64,000 nt of DNA from Prolixibacteraceae bacterium JC049 (lineage in GTDB: Bacteria; Bacteroidota; Bacteroidia; Bacteroidales; Prolixibacteraceae): positions 776,330-840,329 of the forward strand of contig SACZ01000003.1 in the NCBI GenBank assembly GCA_023369685.1, in the 5' to 3' direction. The notes below the pieces were generated by a model. It was given only the letters and a program-made list of their open reading frames with translations. It had not been told where the DNA came from and did no database searches. The translations under genes and the position numbers were made by a program. Of the stretch, positions 17,398 to 27,152 are shown piece by piece (position 1 is the stretch's first letter; the number at the start of each line of letters is the position of its first letter).

Positions 17398-19200
17398 TTA
17401 TTCTACGGTTACCGACTTAGCCAAATTACGAGGCTGATCTACATTGCAACCACGTATTTTTGCTGCGTGGTACGAGAATAGCTGCAATGGAACTGTCGAT
17501 AGAATTGGTATTAATTCATCCATGGTATTTGGAATAGAAATAACTTCGTCGGCTACCTGAGCTGTTTCATTATCTCCTTCCTGGATAAGTGCTATTACCT
17601 TTCCATTTCGAGCTTGAATCTCTTTAATGTTAGAGATCATCTTGCTTCTGTTTTCGTCATCGGTAACAATGGCAAATGTCGGAAAACTATAGTCGATCAA
17701 TGCAATAGGACCATGCTTCATCTCTGCTCCCGGATAACCTTCGGCATGGATATATGAAATCTCCTTAAGCTTTAGAGCTCCCTCCAGTGCTACGGGGTAG
17801 TTTACACCACGTCCGATGAATAAGAAATGGTTGGCCAATGCATATTTCAATGCCAATTGCTTAATGGCTTCCGATTGCTTCAATACTGTTTCAATTTTTG
17901 CAGGTAATGCTTCCAGTGCTTGCATTGTATTTTTCGAAAGCTCTTCTTTACGCTCTTTGGCAATAAATAGTGCCAATTGAGTTAGAATAGAAACCTGCGA
18001 TGTAAATGCTTTAGTGGATGCAACTCCAATTTCTGCTCCTGCATTCAAATATAATTGGTAATCGGTCTCACGTGTCAATGTCGAACGCTTAACATTACAT
18101 ATTCCTAGTGTCATTGCATTGTTTTCGCGAGCCAATCTGTTAGCTGCTAATGTGTCTGCTGTTTCTCCCGATTGTGAGATGGAAAGAACAAGGTCAGACG
18201 ATTGAATTACCGGATGACGATAGCGGAATTCTGAAGCATATTCAACTTCTACAGGAATACGGGCTAACTTTTCAATCAGGTATTTTCCAATTAATCCGGC
18301 ATGCCATGATGTTCCACATCCCAATACAATAATTCTATTGCACGCTTTTACTTTTTCCACCAGATGATCGATGTCGGAACTAGCCGATGGTTGAATGAAT
18401 GACCTGCGTAACGAGTCGGGCTGTTCGAATATTTCTTTTAGCATGAAATCTTCAAAATCCTTTTTTTGTGCATGATCATTGGTTTGTACCAACTCTTCCG
18501 ATTCAATCTTTTTGGGAACACCATTCTCATCCATAAATGAAATGCCTTTTGATGCATGAACAATAGCTAGATCTTTATCCTCAGGATAATAAATCTGGTT
18601 AGCGAATGCATTGATGGCCAGTGCATCGGATGCAATGAAATATTCGCCATCTTTTTCTCCTAAAATCAGGGGACTTCCATTTCTACATGCGTAAATAGTG
18701 TTGGGCTCATCGCTTTTAATAATTGCAATGGCGTAGCTTCCTTCTACTTGGGTAAGAGCATTTTTAATTGCCTTAATTAGATCATGCGTTAGCGAAAATT
18801 CCCAATCGATTAAATTCAAAAGCACTTCGCTATCAGTATCGCTCGAGAAAGTGATGCCTTTGGCCATCAAATCTTCTTTTATCATCTGATAATTCTCGAT
18901 TATACCGTTGTGTACCATCACCAGTCTTTTGGAATAAGACATGTGTGGATGGGCATTTTCATTATTTGGTTTACCATGGGTTGCCCAACGAGTGTGTGCA
19001 ATACCACAGTTCCCCGAAATTTTTTCCGGAAGATAGCCTTCTAAAGCGGCAATATTGCCTTTCTTCTTATACAGATGGATTGATCCATTTTGAATAGCAA
19101 CACCTGCACTGTCATAACCTCTATATTCTAGTCGCTTTAAACCCTCAATCAAAAATTGTTGAGTAGCTTGTTGTCCTGTATGTCCAATAATTCCGCACAT
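17398..19200 (-). CDS. glmS: glutamine--fructose-6-phosphate aminotransferase (isomerizing)
   Basis: Converts fructose-6-phosphate and glutamine to glucosamine-6-phosphate, the first step toward UDP-GlcNAc. It has 600 residues, the usual length. The N-terminal glutaminase domain starts MCGIIGHTG with catalytic Cys2 and contains HTRWATHGKPNNENAHPH. Two SIS domains follow (CGTSWHAGLIGKYL, SISQSGETADTLAA, GRGVNYPVALEGALKLKE). The C-terminus DQPRNLAKSVTVE is canonical. It is the second gene of an operon, 7 bp after the DUF4954 gene. No glmS ribozyme is expected or seen. Confidence 0.98.
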   Translation of the reverse strand: MCGIIGHTGQQATQQFLIEGLKRLEYRGYDSAGVAIQNGSIHLYKKKGNIAALEGYLPEKISGNCGIAHTRWATHGKPNNENAHPHMSYSKRLVMVHNGIIENYQMIKEDLMAKGITFSSDTDSEVLLNLIDWEFSLTHDLIKAIKNALTQVEGSYAIAIIKSDEPNTIYACRNGSPLILGEKDGEYFIASDALAINAFANQIYYPEDKDLAIVHASKGISFMDENGVPKKIESEELVQTNDHAQKKDFEDFMLKEIFEQPDSLRRSFIQPSASSDIDHLVEKVKACNRIIVLGCGTSWHAGLIGKYLIEKLARIPVEVEYASEFRYRHPVIQSSDLVLSISQSGETADTLAANRLARENNAMTLGICNVKRSTLTRETDYQLYLNAGAEIGVASTKAFTSQVSILTQLALFIAKERKEELSKNTMQALEALPAKIETVLKQSEAIKQLALKYALANHFLFIGRGVNYPVALEGALKLKEISYIHAEGYPGAEMKHGPIALIDYSFPTFAIVTDDENRSKMISNIKEIQARNGKVIALIQEGDNETAQVADEVISIPNTMDELIPILSTVPLQLFSYHAAKIRGCNVDQPRNLAKSVTVE

Positions 19201-19207
19201 AATCCCT

Positions 19208-21235
19208 TTAATTTGAAAGTTGTCTTAATCGAATTGTATTCTCCATCTTCTGTATAAGGATATTTCCCAGCTCTTCTTTATCCTTCATGTGTTTGCGGAT
19301 AGCAATCACAGTCTCATTGGTTTCAAAATCTCCACGAACAGATTCGAAGTCACGCTCTTTTGAGCCATTTTCTCCGTCAATTCCAAAACCAGTCATTTTT
19401 CCTAGCGAAAACTCTTTGCGAGCATCTTCATATAGCATTTGATCAATGCCTAGAACACTTTCTTTCCACTTATTAATTATGGAGATTATGTCGTTGGCAG
19501 TAAATTGGTTAATAGGCTTTTTGTAAAACGTTTCAATTTCATCGTAAACCCAAGTCCACTCGAATGTGTAATAGTTCTTATGAAGTGATCGAAGCGTTGT
19601 GTCGACAGCTTCAAGTGTTGTTGTTTGACCACTCTCAATGGATGATAATAGTTGATCCAAAGCCTCGGCAGGACATAGCATGCCTGATAAATCAATCCAT
19701 TTTCCCTTTCCAATGGGAGTATCTTTTTGAAGCGCTTCTCTGATCTCACTATTATCATTATAGTGTTGATCGTGTAAACGTGTAATGATGGAGTTTCCAA
19801 TGAATTTCCATATTACCATTTCATAAAGCTGAATTCCTTTCTCCAAAGCTGATTTGCGGATCTTCATTCCTTCGTACGAATAACTCGAAGAGTTTTTTCC
19901 GCTGGCTTTCTGAATGTCCTTCAGTATACTGTGCCCTTTCAATACCTTTTGAATGGTATAAGGACTTAAAAGATTATAGTTGATGTGATCCAATAGCTTG
20001 GAGTCGGTACGCTTGTCTCGCTTGGGCCATTTTTGGGTGTCGCGAATAGTTCCAATGCTTTTTAGGTTGATGGCCGGAACTAAAATACTTTCATCTTTAC
20101 TCTCTATTAAATAAGAGAATGGGAAGTTGGAAGTATCGCTATGCTTGTAGTGACGCCCCATTACTAGAGAAAAGGCTCCAATGTGCGATGGCCACAAAAC
20201 ATATGAATCACTTGTGGTTTTCGATCCTCTTTCCACAATCCCCTGATGGATTGGTCCCAATTTATACATGTGGTTACTCTGGTTCGATCCACTACCAGCA
20301 TTCATGAATGAGAACATGCCTGCAATTAATAGTGTCGATTTATGGTGAGTAACCGTGTAAGGCCCAGCAAATATAGAACATGCTTCTCCGTGGAATCCCT
20401 GGCAATTGGCAAAGAAAAGTGAATCGACAGCAGAATAGTGCTTGTCCAAGATACATCCTTGACCAATAAAACATTTCGAAACCAAAGTAGCATCAGTAAC
20501 TTGTGATCCGGAGCAAACAATAAAATCTTCCATGATAACACTGGCTCCAATCTTAATAGGAGCTTCGTAAGTACTGTTAATACTACCGTTGGATAGTTTT
20601 CTGGCTCCATCAATATGTGTCGAAGGGCCTGTTTTTACATTAATAATATTGTCGCAATTCAGGATCTGAGAGTTGGGACCAATAGTTCCTGTATTCGACT
20701 TGATATAGCCAACGTAATCATCTACCATTTTAAACAATGCATCAATCACTTTGGGAAGGTGTCGATAAAGCGACATGATGTATGCTACATGCGTAGAAAG
20801 ATGATCGTAGATAGGTACTTCTCGTCCTCCTCCTTCATTGATGGCTTCTACTTTTGTTCCATTACCGAAAGTTGTTGTACCATCAACAGCTAAAGTTGTA
20901 ATGTTGTGAATAATGGTTCGGGCACCAATTTCATAATTGGCAATATAGCTGCGTACATTGTGAATAAGTACGTTGTCGCCAATAGTGCAATTGTGTAACC
21001 ATGCATTATATATACCTGTGTGATATGAGATGCCTCCGAACAGCTTGGCTTTCTCATCAAATCGACCAATCTTAATGTGACCAGTGAATTTTGCGTTTTT
21101 AACTTTGATTGGGTCAAAGCCGTCGGTAACTTCAACTAAATTCCAGTCGTCCGACTCGCAATTTTGCATTATTAATTGACCTATCTCTTCGCTTGTGAGT
21201 TTACGATAGATCGTTTGGGGAATTTCTGCATTCAT
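19208..21235 (-). CDS. DUF4954 family left-handed beta-helix protein
   Basis: A 675-residue cytoplasmic protein (no signal peptide) typical of Bacteroidota. Residues 45-380 read as hexapeptide-like rungs ([LIV]-G-x4: CTIGDNVLIHNV, YEIGARTIIHNI, GTIGPNSQIL, IKIGASVIMEDF, CFIGQGCILD), as in sugar nucleotidyl- and acyltransferases. The helical C-terminal part contains LLDHINYNLLSPYTIQKV and lacks a nucleotidyltransferase signature. The 7-bp spacing to glmS suggests a role in aminosugar metabolism or its control. The reaction, if any, is unknown. The same family architecture is known, but I know of no assigned function. Confidence 0.85.
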   Translation of the reverse strand: MNAEIPQTIYRKLTSEEIGQLIMQNCESDDWNLVEVTDGFDPIKVKNAKFTGHIKIGRFDEKAKLFGGISYHTGIYNAWLHNCTIGDNVLIHNVRSYIANYEIGARTIIHNITTLAVDGTTTFGNGTKVEAINEGGGREVPIYDHLSTHVAYIMSLYRHLPKVIDALFKMVDDYVGYIKSNTGTIGPNSQILNCDNIINVKTGPSTHIDGARKLSNGSINSTYEAPIKIGASVIMEDFIVCSGSQVTDATLVSKCFIGQGCILDKHYSAVDSLFFANCQGFHGEACSIFAGPYTVTHHKSTLLIAGMFSFMNAGSGSNQSNHMYKLGPIHQGIVERGSKTTSDSYVLWPSHIGAFSLVMGRHYKHSDTSNFPFSYLIESKDESILVPAINLKSIGTIRDTQKWPKRDKRTDSKLLDHINYNLLSPYTIQKVLKGHSILKDIQKASGKNSSSYSYEGMKIRKSALEKGIQLYEMVIWKFIGNSIITRLHDQHYNDNSEIREALQKDTPIGKGKWIDLSGMLCPAEALDQLLSSIESGQTTTLEAVDTTLRSLHKNYYTFEWTWVYDEIETFYKKPINQFTANDIISIINKWKESVLGIDQMLYEDARKEFSLGKMTGFGIDGENGSKERDFESVRGDFETNETVIAIRKHMKDKEELGNILIQKMENTIRLRQLSN

Positions 21236-21297
21236 GATATTGAAATATTGTTTAACTGCAAATTAAACTACAATATCAGTGAATTGTTGTTGGATGT

Positions 21298-21424
21298 AAC
21301 CTAATAAAAACCTATCTGTTGGTTTTTAAAACCTAATTTATTCTTGATAATGTCTTGTTTGTTATGGTTTTTATGTGTATTTAAAACCTAATTTTAAAAA
21401 TATGGTTTTTTGTTAAAACCTAAC
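21298..21424 (-). promoter_or_regulatory. repeated TTAGGTTTT / AAAACC motifs upstream of DUF4954-glmS
   Basis: On the minus strand TTAGGTTTTAA occurs three times (21413-21423, 21379-21390 and 21328-21338 regions) plus TTTTTATTAGGTT (21298-21310). Each full copy is followed by AAAAACC after 0-9 bases, giving GGTTTT...AAAACC inverted pairs. The cluster lies 60-190 bp upstream of the DUF4954 start codon, where operators are expected. Confidence 0.45.
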
Positions 21425-21426
21425 TA

Positions 21427-22419
21427 TTATACTTGAGCTATGAATGAGGTTAATCGGATTTCGCGAGAAAGTTTTAGTTTTTTTCGCAAACGAACTCTTG
21501 CGATCTCGGCACTTTCGGGTGTAATGTTTAGTAATCCTGCAATTTCTTTGCTAGATAGATTAAGACGAAGATAGGCACACAAATTTCGCTCTTTGGCTGT
21601 AAGTAAAGGATAACGAGCAACAAGACGTTCAAAGAATCCGGGATGCATCTTTTCAAAATGAACCTTAAAAGTATTCCAGTCAGTTGTTAACACAGTTGAA
21701 CCGATAATTTTGCTAAGCATATTTTCAATCTTCTGCTGAATGGCAGGAGAAGTTGAGGTTTTAATGCCTTGTAGTTGTTTTTTTAGGTAATTGATAAGAG
21801 CATTTTTCTGCGAGAATAAAAGAAGTGAAGTGACTAACTCTCTTTCTTTCATCTCTAATTCATCTTTGTATCTTGTTTTTGCTTTGGTTTCAAGTGTTTT
21901 ACTTTCAGAAAGCTGCTTGATGTGTCCCAGTGCATTTTTTAATCGAGTGATATTTCGAACAGAAGCTCTTAATCCTAAATATTTACCACGACTGTCGTAT
22001 ACTGGTCTACTTTTTATTTCGCACCAAATAATCTGTTTAGTTCGTGTAAGTATTCTGAATTCAAGTTCTTGATCTAATGAGAGAAACTCAATGGCGTCAT
22101 TGATATGTTTTTCGAATTTGTCAAGATCAGGAGGGAATATAAGCTGTGTCCAATTAAATGATGGAGTACTAATTTCTTCTGCAGTGAAGCCTGTTAGGTC
22201 AAGACAGGAAGGAGAGTTGTAATTAAACTTCTTATCTGGAGTGAGCCAAAACTCCCAATCGTGTGCAAAATGAGCTATTGTTTCAAAATATTGCTTTTGT
22301 TCAGTAAGATCTTTAGTGGTAATTTCTGCATAAAAAAGGCGATCTTTCAATTCACTAACTTCTTTCTCCAGATCTTTAATCCGCTGCTGTAACTGTATAT
22401 TCTGCTCGTTTGTGTTCAT
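21427..22419 (-). CDS. PAS-domain regulator with C-terminal LuxR-type HTH
   Basis: A 330-residue cytoplasmic protein. The start at 22419 follows a strong AGGGAGG ribosome-binding site and is preferred over an in-frame ATG 78 bases upstream. An N-terminal coiled coil (LQQRIKDLEKEVSELKDRL) leads into a PAS domain at about residues 45-165 (WEFWLTPDKKFNYNSPSCLDLTG, EFRILTRTKQIIWCEIKSRPV). Then come a helical linker and a LuxR/GerE-like helix-turn-helix (LTAKERNLCAYLRLNLSSKEIAGLLNITPESAEIARVRLRKKL). It probably senses a small ligand or redox state and binds DNA. The repeated motif cluster begins just after its stop codon, so self-contained control of the neighbouring DUF4954-glmS operon is possible. 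Confidence 0.8.
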   Translation of the reverse strand: MNTNEQNIQLQQRIKDLEKEVSELKDRLFYAEITTKDLTEQKQYFETIAHFAHDWEFWLTPDKKFNYNSPSCLDLTGFTAEEISTPSFNWTQLIFPPDLDKFEKHINDAIEFLSLDQELEFRILTRTKQIIWCEIKSRPVYDSRGKYLGLRASVRNITRLKNALGHIKQLSESKTLETKAKTRYKDELEMKERELVTSLLLFSQKNALINYLKKQLQGIKTSTSPAIQQKIENMLSKIIGSTVLTTDWNTFKVHFEKMHPGFFERLVARYPLLTAKERNLCAYLRLNLSSKEIAGLLNITPESAEIARVRLRKKLKLSREIRLTSFIAQV

Positions 22420-22604
22420 ATTGCCTCCCTTTTGACGGTCTAAAGATAGATAAATCTGTGTTTTTTGAAAAAAATAAGTAATAGATCTGCTATACATTAA
22501 ACAAAAAATGTTAGATGAGTATTTCAGGTAATGAGAGATGGCTCTAATATGATGTTGATTAATAGATAGATAATATTATTTGAATAAAAGTGGAGGAATA
22601 ATGG

Positions 22605-22660
22605 AATAAAAAAGATTTCATCGAATTTCTTTATGTGCAATAGAAAACGATGAAATCTTT
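22605..22660 (-). terminator. terminator of the RND efflux operon
   Basis: A 13-bp perfect stem, AAAGATTTCATCG (22611-22623) with CGATGAAATCTTT (22648-22660), with further TTTCT/AGAAA pairing in the loop. On the minus strand a T-run follows. It lies 30 bases beyond the TolC stop codon. Confidence 0.75.
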
Positions 22661-22689
22661 AGTGGAAGAAAATAAAATGTTATTACTTC

Positions 22690-24027
22690 TTATCGACTCA
22701 AATTAGAGACAGAAAAGAGGTAGTCATTCTTTTGAAGAATATATTTTGTTTTTACATCAATTAGGTTGTCTTGTGCCTTCTGATGTTCGGCTTGAGCTTC
22801 TAAAAGATCAGAGGTGTTTGCTATACCAGCCTTGAAATTGTTGGTAACTACCTTTAGATTTTCTTCTGCAGTTTCTAAACCAGAATTCGCGACATTAATC
22901 TGTTTATGCACCAATGTTAGGTTTTGAAAAGAGTTATTTATTTGAAGAACCATTAATTGTGCTTTCTCATCTAAATTGTTTTTTGCTATAGAAGTTTGGT
23001 ATTTACTCTGCTTTAATTGATGAGAGCCTGCCCACCAATTGGATAATGGAACCGATAATGTTAGGTAAGTAGCAGTATACATTTTGTCGTTATTATCCAT
23101 TTTTAAATGAAAGTTGTTTACTCCCAATGCAAGCGAAGGCATTAAACTTCCTTTTGTTAGTTTGTGTTGTAACTGAGCAACTTCTACTCCTTTTTGCAAC
23201 AACTGATATTCTTTACGTCTATTGACTGCTTCTTCTGGTGTAGTGTAAAGCTGTTGAGGTGTTACTAATTCCTGTAACTTACCATTAAGCCTTATTTGTT
23301 TGTTGTAAGTTATTCCCGTAAACTGGCAAAGTGTCATCGTTAAAATTTCGATGGCATTATTCAATTGAAGTTTCTGTGCCGATAGTTTATTCTGCTCCAG
23401 TTGTACTTTTAAAACATCCGATTTATTAATCAAGCCTGCTTCGAAACTGTTGGAAACATCAGTATTTAATTGATGAAGCAGTTTTTCGTAGCTATCTAAT
23501 GTTTTGCATTTTTCGTTGAATGAAACAATCTGCCAGTATAATTTTTCAGTTTGAAGAATAGTTTGATCCTCTGTGAGTTGAAGAGCAGTCGAGTTGATGT
23601 CAATCAACATCTTCGTTAACTTATTCCCGTTTCTTATTTGACCTCCCATATAGACCGGAAGCACAGCATTCAAGTAACCGAAATCAATTTCTTTGATGGC
23701 TTGAACCGGCAAGCCAGGAAGCACTGCAAATTGATTAGGGATTACAGTTCCTCCCTGAGAAACGGGAAGCTTCAACTCTGGAATCTGAATATCGATTAAG
23801 TCTTTGTTTAGCCTGACTGATGTAAATCCTGCATTGACTTTAGGAAAGAAGTTGGTATATGTCTCTTTCTGTTGCTCTTCGGCCGATTTCAGCTTAAAAT
23901 GAGCTTCCTTGATCTTGTGATTGTGTTTTAATGCTGCAGTTTTGAACTCATCCAGTGAGATCACCTGCGCTTGCGCTGACAGGTAACCCATGAAGGAGAA
24001 TAATATGATGTATTTTAGAATCTTCAT
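22690..24027 (-). CDS. TolC-family outer-membrane efflux protein of the RND operon
   Basis: A 445-residue protein with signal peptide (ILFSFMGYLSAQAQ) and two OEP repeats of coiled-coil helices and beta-strands (LKHNHKIKEAHFKLKSAEEQ; NNFKAGIANTSDLLEAQAEHQKAQDNLIDV). It forms the trimeric outer-membrane duct for the pump encoded just upstream in the same operon (29-bp gap). The family repeats KSDVLKVQLEQNKL and NTSDLLEAQAEHQ are clear. Confidence 0.93.
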   Translation of the reverse strand: MKILKYIILFSFMGYLSAQAQVISLDEFKTAALKHNHKIKEAHFKLKSAEEQQKETYTNFFPKVNAGFTSVRLNKDLIDIQIPELKLPVSQGGTVIPNQFAVLPGLPVQAIKEIDFGYLNAVLPVYMGGQIRNGNKLTKMLIDINSTALQLTEDQTILQTEKLYWQIVSFNEKCKTLDSYEKLLHQLNTDVSNSFEAGLINKSDVLKVQLEQNKLSAQKLQLNNAIEILTMTLCQFTGITYNKQIRLNGKLQELVTPQQLYTTPEEAVNRRKEYQLLQKGVEVAQLQHKLTKGSLMPSLALGVNNFHLKMDNNDKMYTATYLTLSVPLSNWWAGSHQLKQSKYQTSIAKNNLDEKAQLMVLQINNSFQNLTLVHKQINVANSGLETAEENLKVVTNNFKAGIANTSDLLEAQAEHQKAQDNLIDVKTKYILQKNDYLFSVSNLSR

Positions 24028-24056
24028 TGTAATGTAATTTGAATTGTTCTGGATAA

Positions 24057-27000
24057 TTAATGTTGTACTTTAACTTGATCTTGTGGTGAAGTTCGCCAAT
24101 ACAGAACAGGTAAAACAAGCAAGGTGAGAAGCATACCAAAGATTAGCCCAAAGCAAATTACGGTTCCCAGAGGTCCCCAAAGAGGAGAGTCGCTTAAAAT
24201 CATTGGGACGACACCAATAGCAGCAGCCATTGAAGTTAAGAATATAGGACGCATTCTTCGTTTTCCTGCAGCCATGGTAGCTTCTTTAAAGCTCATGTTC
24301 TCTTTTTCGTGAAGATGTATAACATAGTCGACCAGAATTATACCGTTACGGACAGTAATTCCCATTAAACCAATTATTCCGATGAATGAGGTAAAGCCAA
24401 ATGGGTAACCAACCATTTTTAGTCCCAGCGATGCACCAAGTAAGCTCAGTAACATGGTGGACATTACCAATAATGTTCTTTTCAATGTCTTAAATTGAAG
24501 AAGTAGAATAAAGAAAATTAGAATAACACTCATTCCCAGTGATTTTCCCATTGGGATGTAGTTGGTAATCATTTCAGCTGTTTCTCCTCCGTAAGTGATT
24601 GATACTTGGCTGGGTAGGACGATGTCTTCAATGGTTTTCTTAACATCGTTGAAAACATTGGAATAAACTACGCCTCTTTTGGTATCTGCTCTCACGGTAA
24701 TGGTTCGTACTCCATTTCTGCGTGTGATATTTCCTTCTGTCCATTCTGGTTCTAAATCGCCAATTGTTCTAAGAGGCAATGATTCAGATGTTAATATGGA
24801 TGAAACTTGTTGGTTATTCAGATCTTGAATATCATCCGTTAAATAGTCTTCTTTTGAAAGAATTACGTCTACCGGATAATCATCTTCCCAAATGGTTGTC
24901 AAAGGCAAACCATTTAGCGACATCATAAGTGATGCAGCAATTAATGGTTTTGAATAGCCCAATCTGTTTACTTTGTGGGAGTGTAAGTTGACTTGTATTC
25001 CTTGGCGTTTTTCCAGCCAATCGTCGCGCACCCATTTGGTGTCGGAATGACCACGAAGTATCTCTTTTACCTCCTCTGCCACTTGCTTCAGTTGATGAAT
25101 ACTATCTCCTGAAATTCGAATTTCGATAGGAGAAGTAAAGTTTTCCATGGCAATTTGTTTCCAGCGTATGTTTGCCATTGGAAAAGTGTTTGCATACTGT
25201 TTGCTATACCTATCCAGTAATTGGATGGTTGCTTCGTTGCTTGTGGTGTTAATTAAAAGCTGACCGTAATTCTTCTTTGGAAGTTTTGGGGCATACAGTG
25301 TATGGAAGCGAGGTGAGCTACAACCAATAAAGCTGGCAATATTAGTGATGTGTGGCTCTTTTCGGAATATCTTTTCCAAACTATCAACCACTGCTTCTGT
25401 ATGATTTAAAGTGGTTCCTTCTGGAAGGTATACTTCCACAGCAAATTGCTTTCTGTCCATTGTAGGAAACAGTTGTTGATCGATGGTGGTGAACAAGCCA
25501 ACTGCCAGAACAATGGATAGAATTGCCACAGAAATGGTGATTTTCGAATTGTTGTATGCTTTTTCCAGAGTTCGGTTATAGCCAATTTGAATAAGGTCGA
25601 GCAGATTCTTCTTTTTTGGCGTATTAGAGACTTTATGAAGTCCCTTTTTTATGAATAAGTAGCAAATGGCCGGCACTAGCAAGAGCGCCACAAACATAGA
25701 AATTATCAAAGCAATAGAAATTGTTATAGGGAATGCTCCCACAAAGTCTCCGGCCATGCCACTTAAGAATAACATTAATGGTAAAAAGGAAGCCATAATG
25801 GCTAGTGTTGCAGTAATGATAGGAATTACCAATTCGGTCGCTGCTTTCCAGGCTGCGTTCCATGGCGTTTCCTTCTGATCCAATAGTTCCACATGATTGT
25901 CGATAACAACAATGGCATTGTCAACTACCATACCCAATACCACAATTAAACCTGCAAGTGATACAATGTCGAGCTGCATACCCACCAATTGCATTACACC
26001 AATGGTAATTAGAATTGAAACAGGAATGGATATGGCTGCAACCGATGCAACTCGTAGTGGTAATAGAATCATTGTTACAATGATTACTGCAAGTATCGCT
26101 ATTATAAATTCCTTCATGAAGTGAGAGATCGAGTCATCAACCACTTCAGGTTGGTTGGAAATAACATTTATCTCTACATCTTCGTCAATCTGCTTTTTGA
26201 ATTCATTTAATCTTTCCTGAACATCCTCACCAAAATGAACAATGTTTTGTCCCTTTTGCATTTCCAGGGAAAGTAAGATGGCATTGTTCCCATTATTTCT
26301 GATGTAACTATCGTATTCATCGTATTTGCGTTCAATGCGTGCAATGTCTTTTAAGCGGATGGTGTTGCCGTTTAAATCGGAATAGATAATTTGATTGGCT
26401 AAATCTTCTTCCGCCTGAAATCTTGGAGGAAGATGAACGGGAAGTACTAGGTTATCATTTTCCAATTCACCGGCAAAATTGATCGATTCGTGTAGCTTAA
26501 TGGCTCCCAGTATGGTAGTTGGGTTAATGTGAAATCGATTTAATTTTTCCTGCTGAATGTAGACAAACACTTTTTCTTTCTGCTCTCCGAAATGTTTGAT
26601 TTTTGAAACCGAAGAGATTTTTCGAAGCTGATCTTCCAAATCTTTCATGGTTTCTTCCAGCTGTCTGTAGCTCTTTTTATTAGATGACATGGTAATCAGC
26701 ATGGCTGAAGTGTCTCCAAAGTCGTTAGTTCCAATTAAAGCCAACACATCTCTGGGGAGCTGCATTTTAAGTTCATTTAAACCATGACGTAATTTCGACC
26801 AGAATTTATCTGCGTTTTTAACATTATCATTCAGCTCTACATAAACAACCATCTGGCCTTCGCTGGAATGAGAATATGTTTTCTCTTTATTGATCTCCTC
26901 AAATCCAAATAGGAAGTTTTCTACTTTTGTCGTTAGTCTGTTTTCAACTTCCACTGAGTTGTATCCAGGCATGATTCCCACCACAATCCCCTGGCGAATA

Positions 27001-27134
27001 GTGAATTCCGGGAATTCGTTTCGTGGCATATTCAATAAAGCAAAAATCCCTACCGACATCATTATAACAACGAAACTGATAGCTATTTGGCGATGCTTTA
27101 AAGCTGCTTCTATTAAGTTCATTTTGTTTTTCAC
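24057..27134 (-). CDS. RND-family efflux permease (AcrB-like)
   Basis: Proton-driven inner-membrane exporter of 1025 residues. It has the standard two-fold layout of 12 membrane helices and two large periplasmic loops. Signatures include an N-terminal helix with AISFVVIMMSVGIFAL, GMVVDNAIVVIDNHVEL in helix 4 (with Asp residues of the proton relay), ITATLAIMASFLPLMLFLSGMAG and MGITVRNGIILVDYVIHL. The sequence resembles the branch handling hydrophobic compounds or solvents rather than heavy metals; the substrate is not readable. It lies 18 bp from the adaptor gene. Confidence 0.96.
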   Translation of the reverse strand: MKNKMNLIEAALKHRQIAISFVVIMMSVGIFALLNMPRNEFPEFTIRQGIVVGIMPGYNSVEVENRLTTKVENFLFGFEEINKEKTYSHSSEGQMVVYVELNDNVKNADKFWSKLRHGLNELKMQLPRDVLALIGTNDFGDTSAMLITMSSNKKSYRQLEETMKDLEDQLRKISSVSKIKHFGEQKEKVFVYIQQEKLNRFHINPTTILGAIKLHESINFAGELENDNLVLPVHLPPRFQAEEDLANQIIYSDLNGNTIRLKDIARIERKYDEYDSYIRNNGNNAILLSLEMQKGQNIVHFGEDVQERLNEFKKQIDEDVEINVISNQPEVVDDSISHFMKEFIIAILAVIIVTMILLPLRVASVAAISIPVSILITIGVMQLVGMQLDIVSLAGLIVVLGMVVDNAIVVIDNHVELLDQKETPWNAAWKAATELVIPIITATLAIMASFLPLMLFLSGMAGDFVGAFPITISIALIISMFVALLLVPAICYLFIKKGLHKVSNTPKKKNLLDLIQIGYNRTLEKAYNNSKITISVAILSIVLAVGLFTTIDQQLFPTMDRKQFAVEVYLPEGTTLNHTEAVVDSLEKIFRKEPHITNIASFIGCSSPRFHTLYAPKLPKKNYGQLLINTTSNEATIQLLDRYSKQYANTFPMANIRWKQIAMENFTSPIEIRISGDSIHQLKQVAEEVKEILRGHSDTKWVRDDWLEKRQGIQVNLHSHKVNRLGYSKPLIAASLMMSLNGLPLTTIWEDDYPVDVILSKEDYLTDDIQDLNNQQVSSILTSESLPLRTIGDLEPEWTEGNITRRNGVRTITVRADTKRGVVYSNVFNDVKKTIEDIVLPSQVSITYGGETAEMITNYIPMGKSLGMSVILIFFILLLQFKTLKRTLLVMSTMLLSLLGASLGLKMVGYPFGFTSFIGIIGLMGITVRNGIILVDYVIHLHEKENMSFKEATMAAGKRRMRPIFLTSMAAAIGVVPMILSDSPLWGPLGTVICFGLIFGMLLTLLVLPVLYWRTSPQDQVKVQH

Positions 27135-27152
27135 TTCTTCTTCACTTTAAGG

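Noticed and set aside
22420-22497. N-terminal extension of the PAS/HTH regulator
   Set aside because: A strong AGGGAGG ribosome-binding site directly precedes ATG 22419, and the extra 26 residues show no domain.
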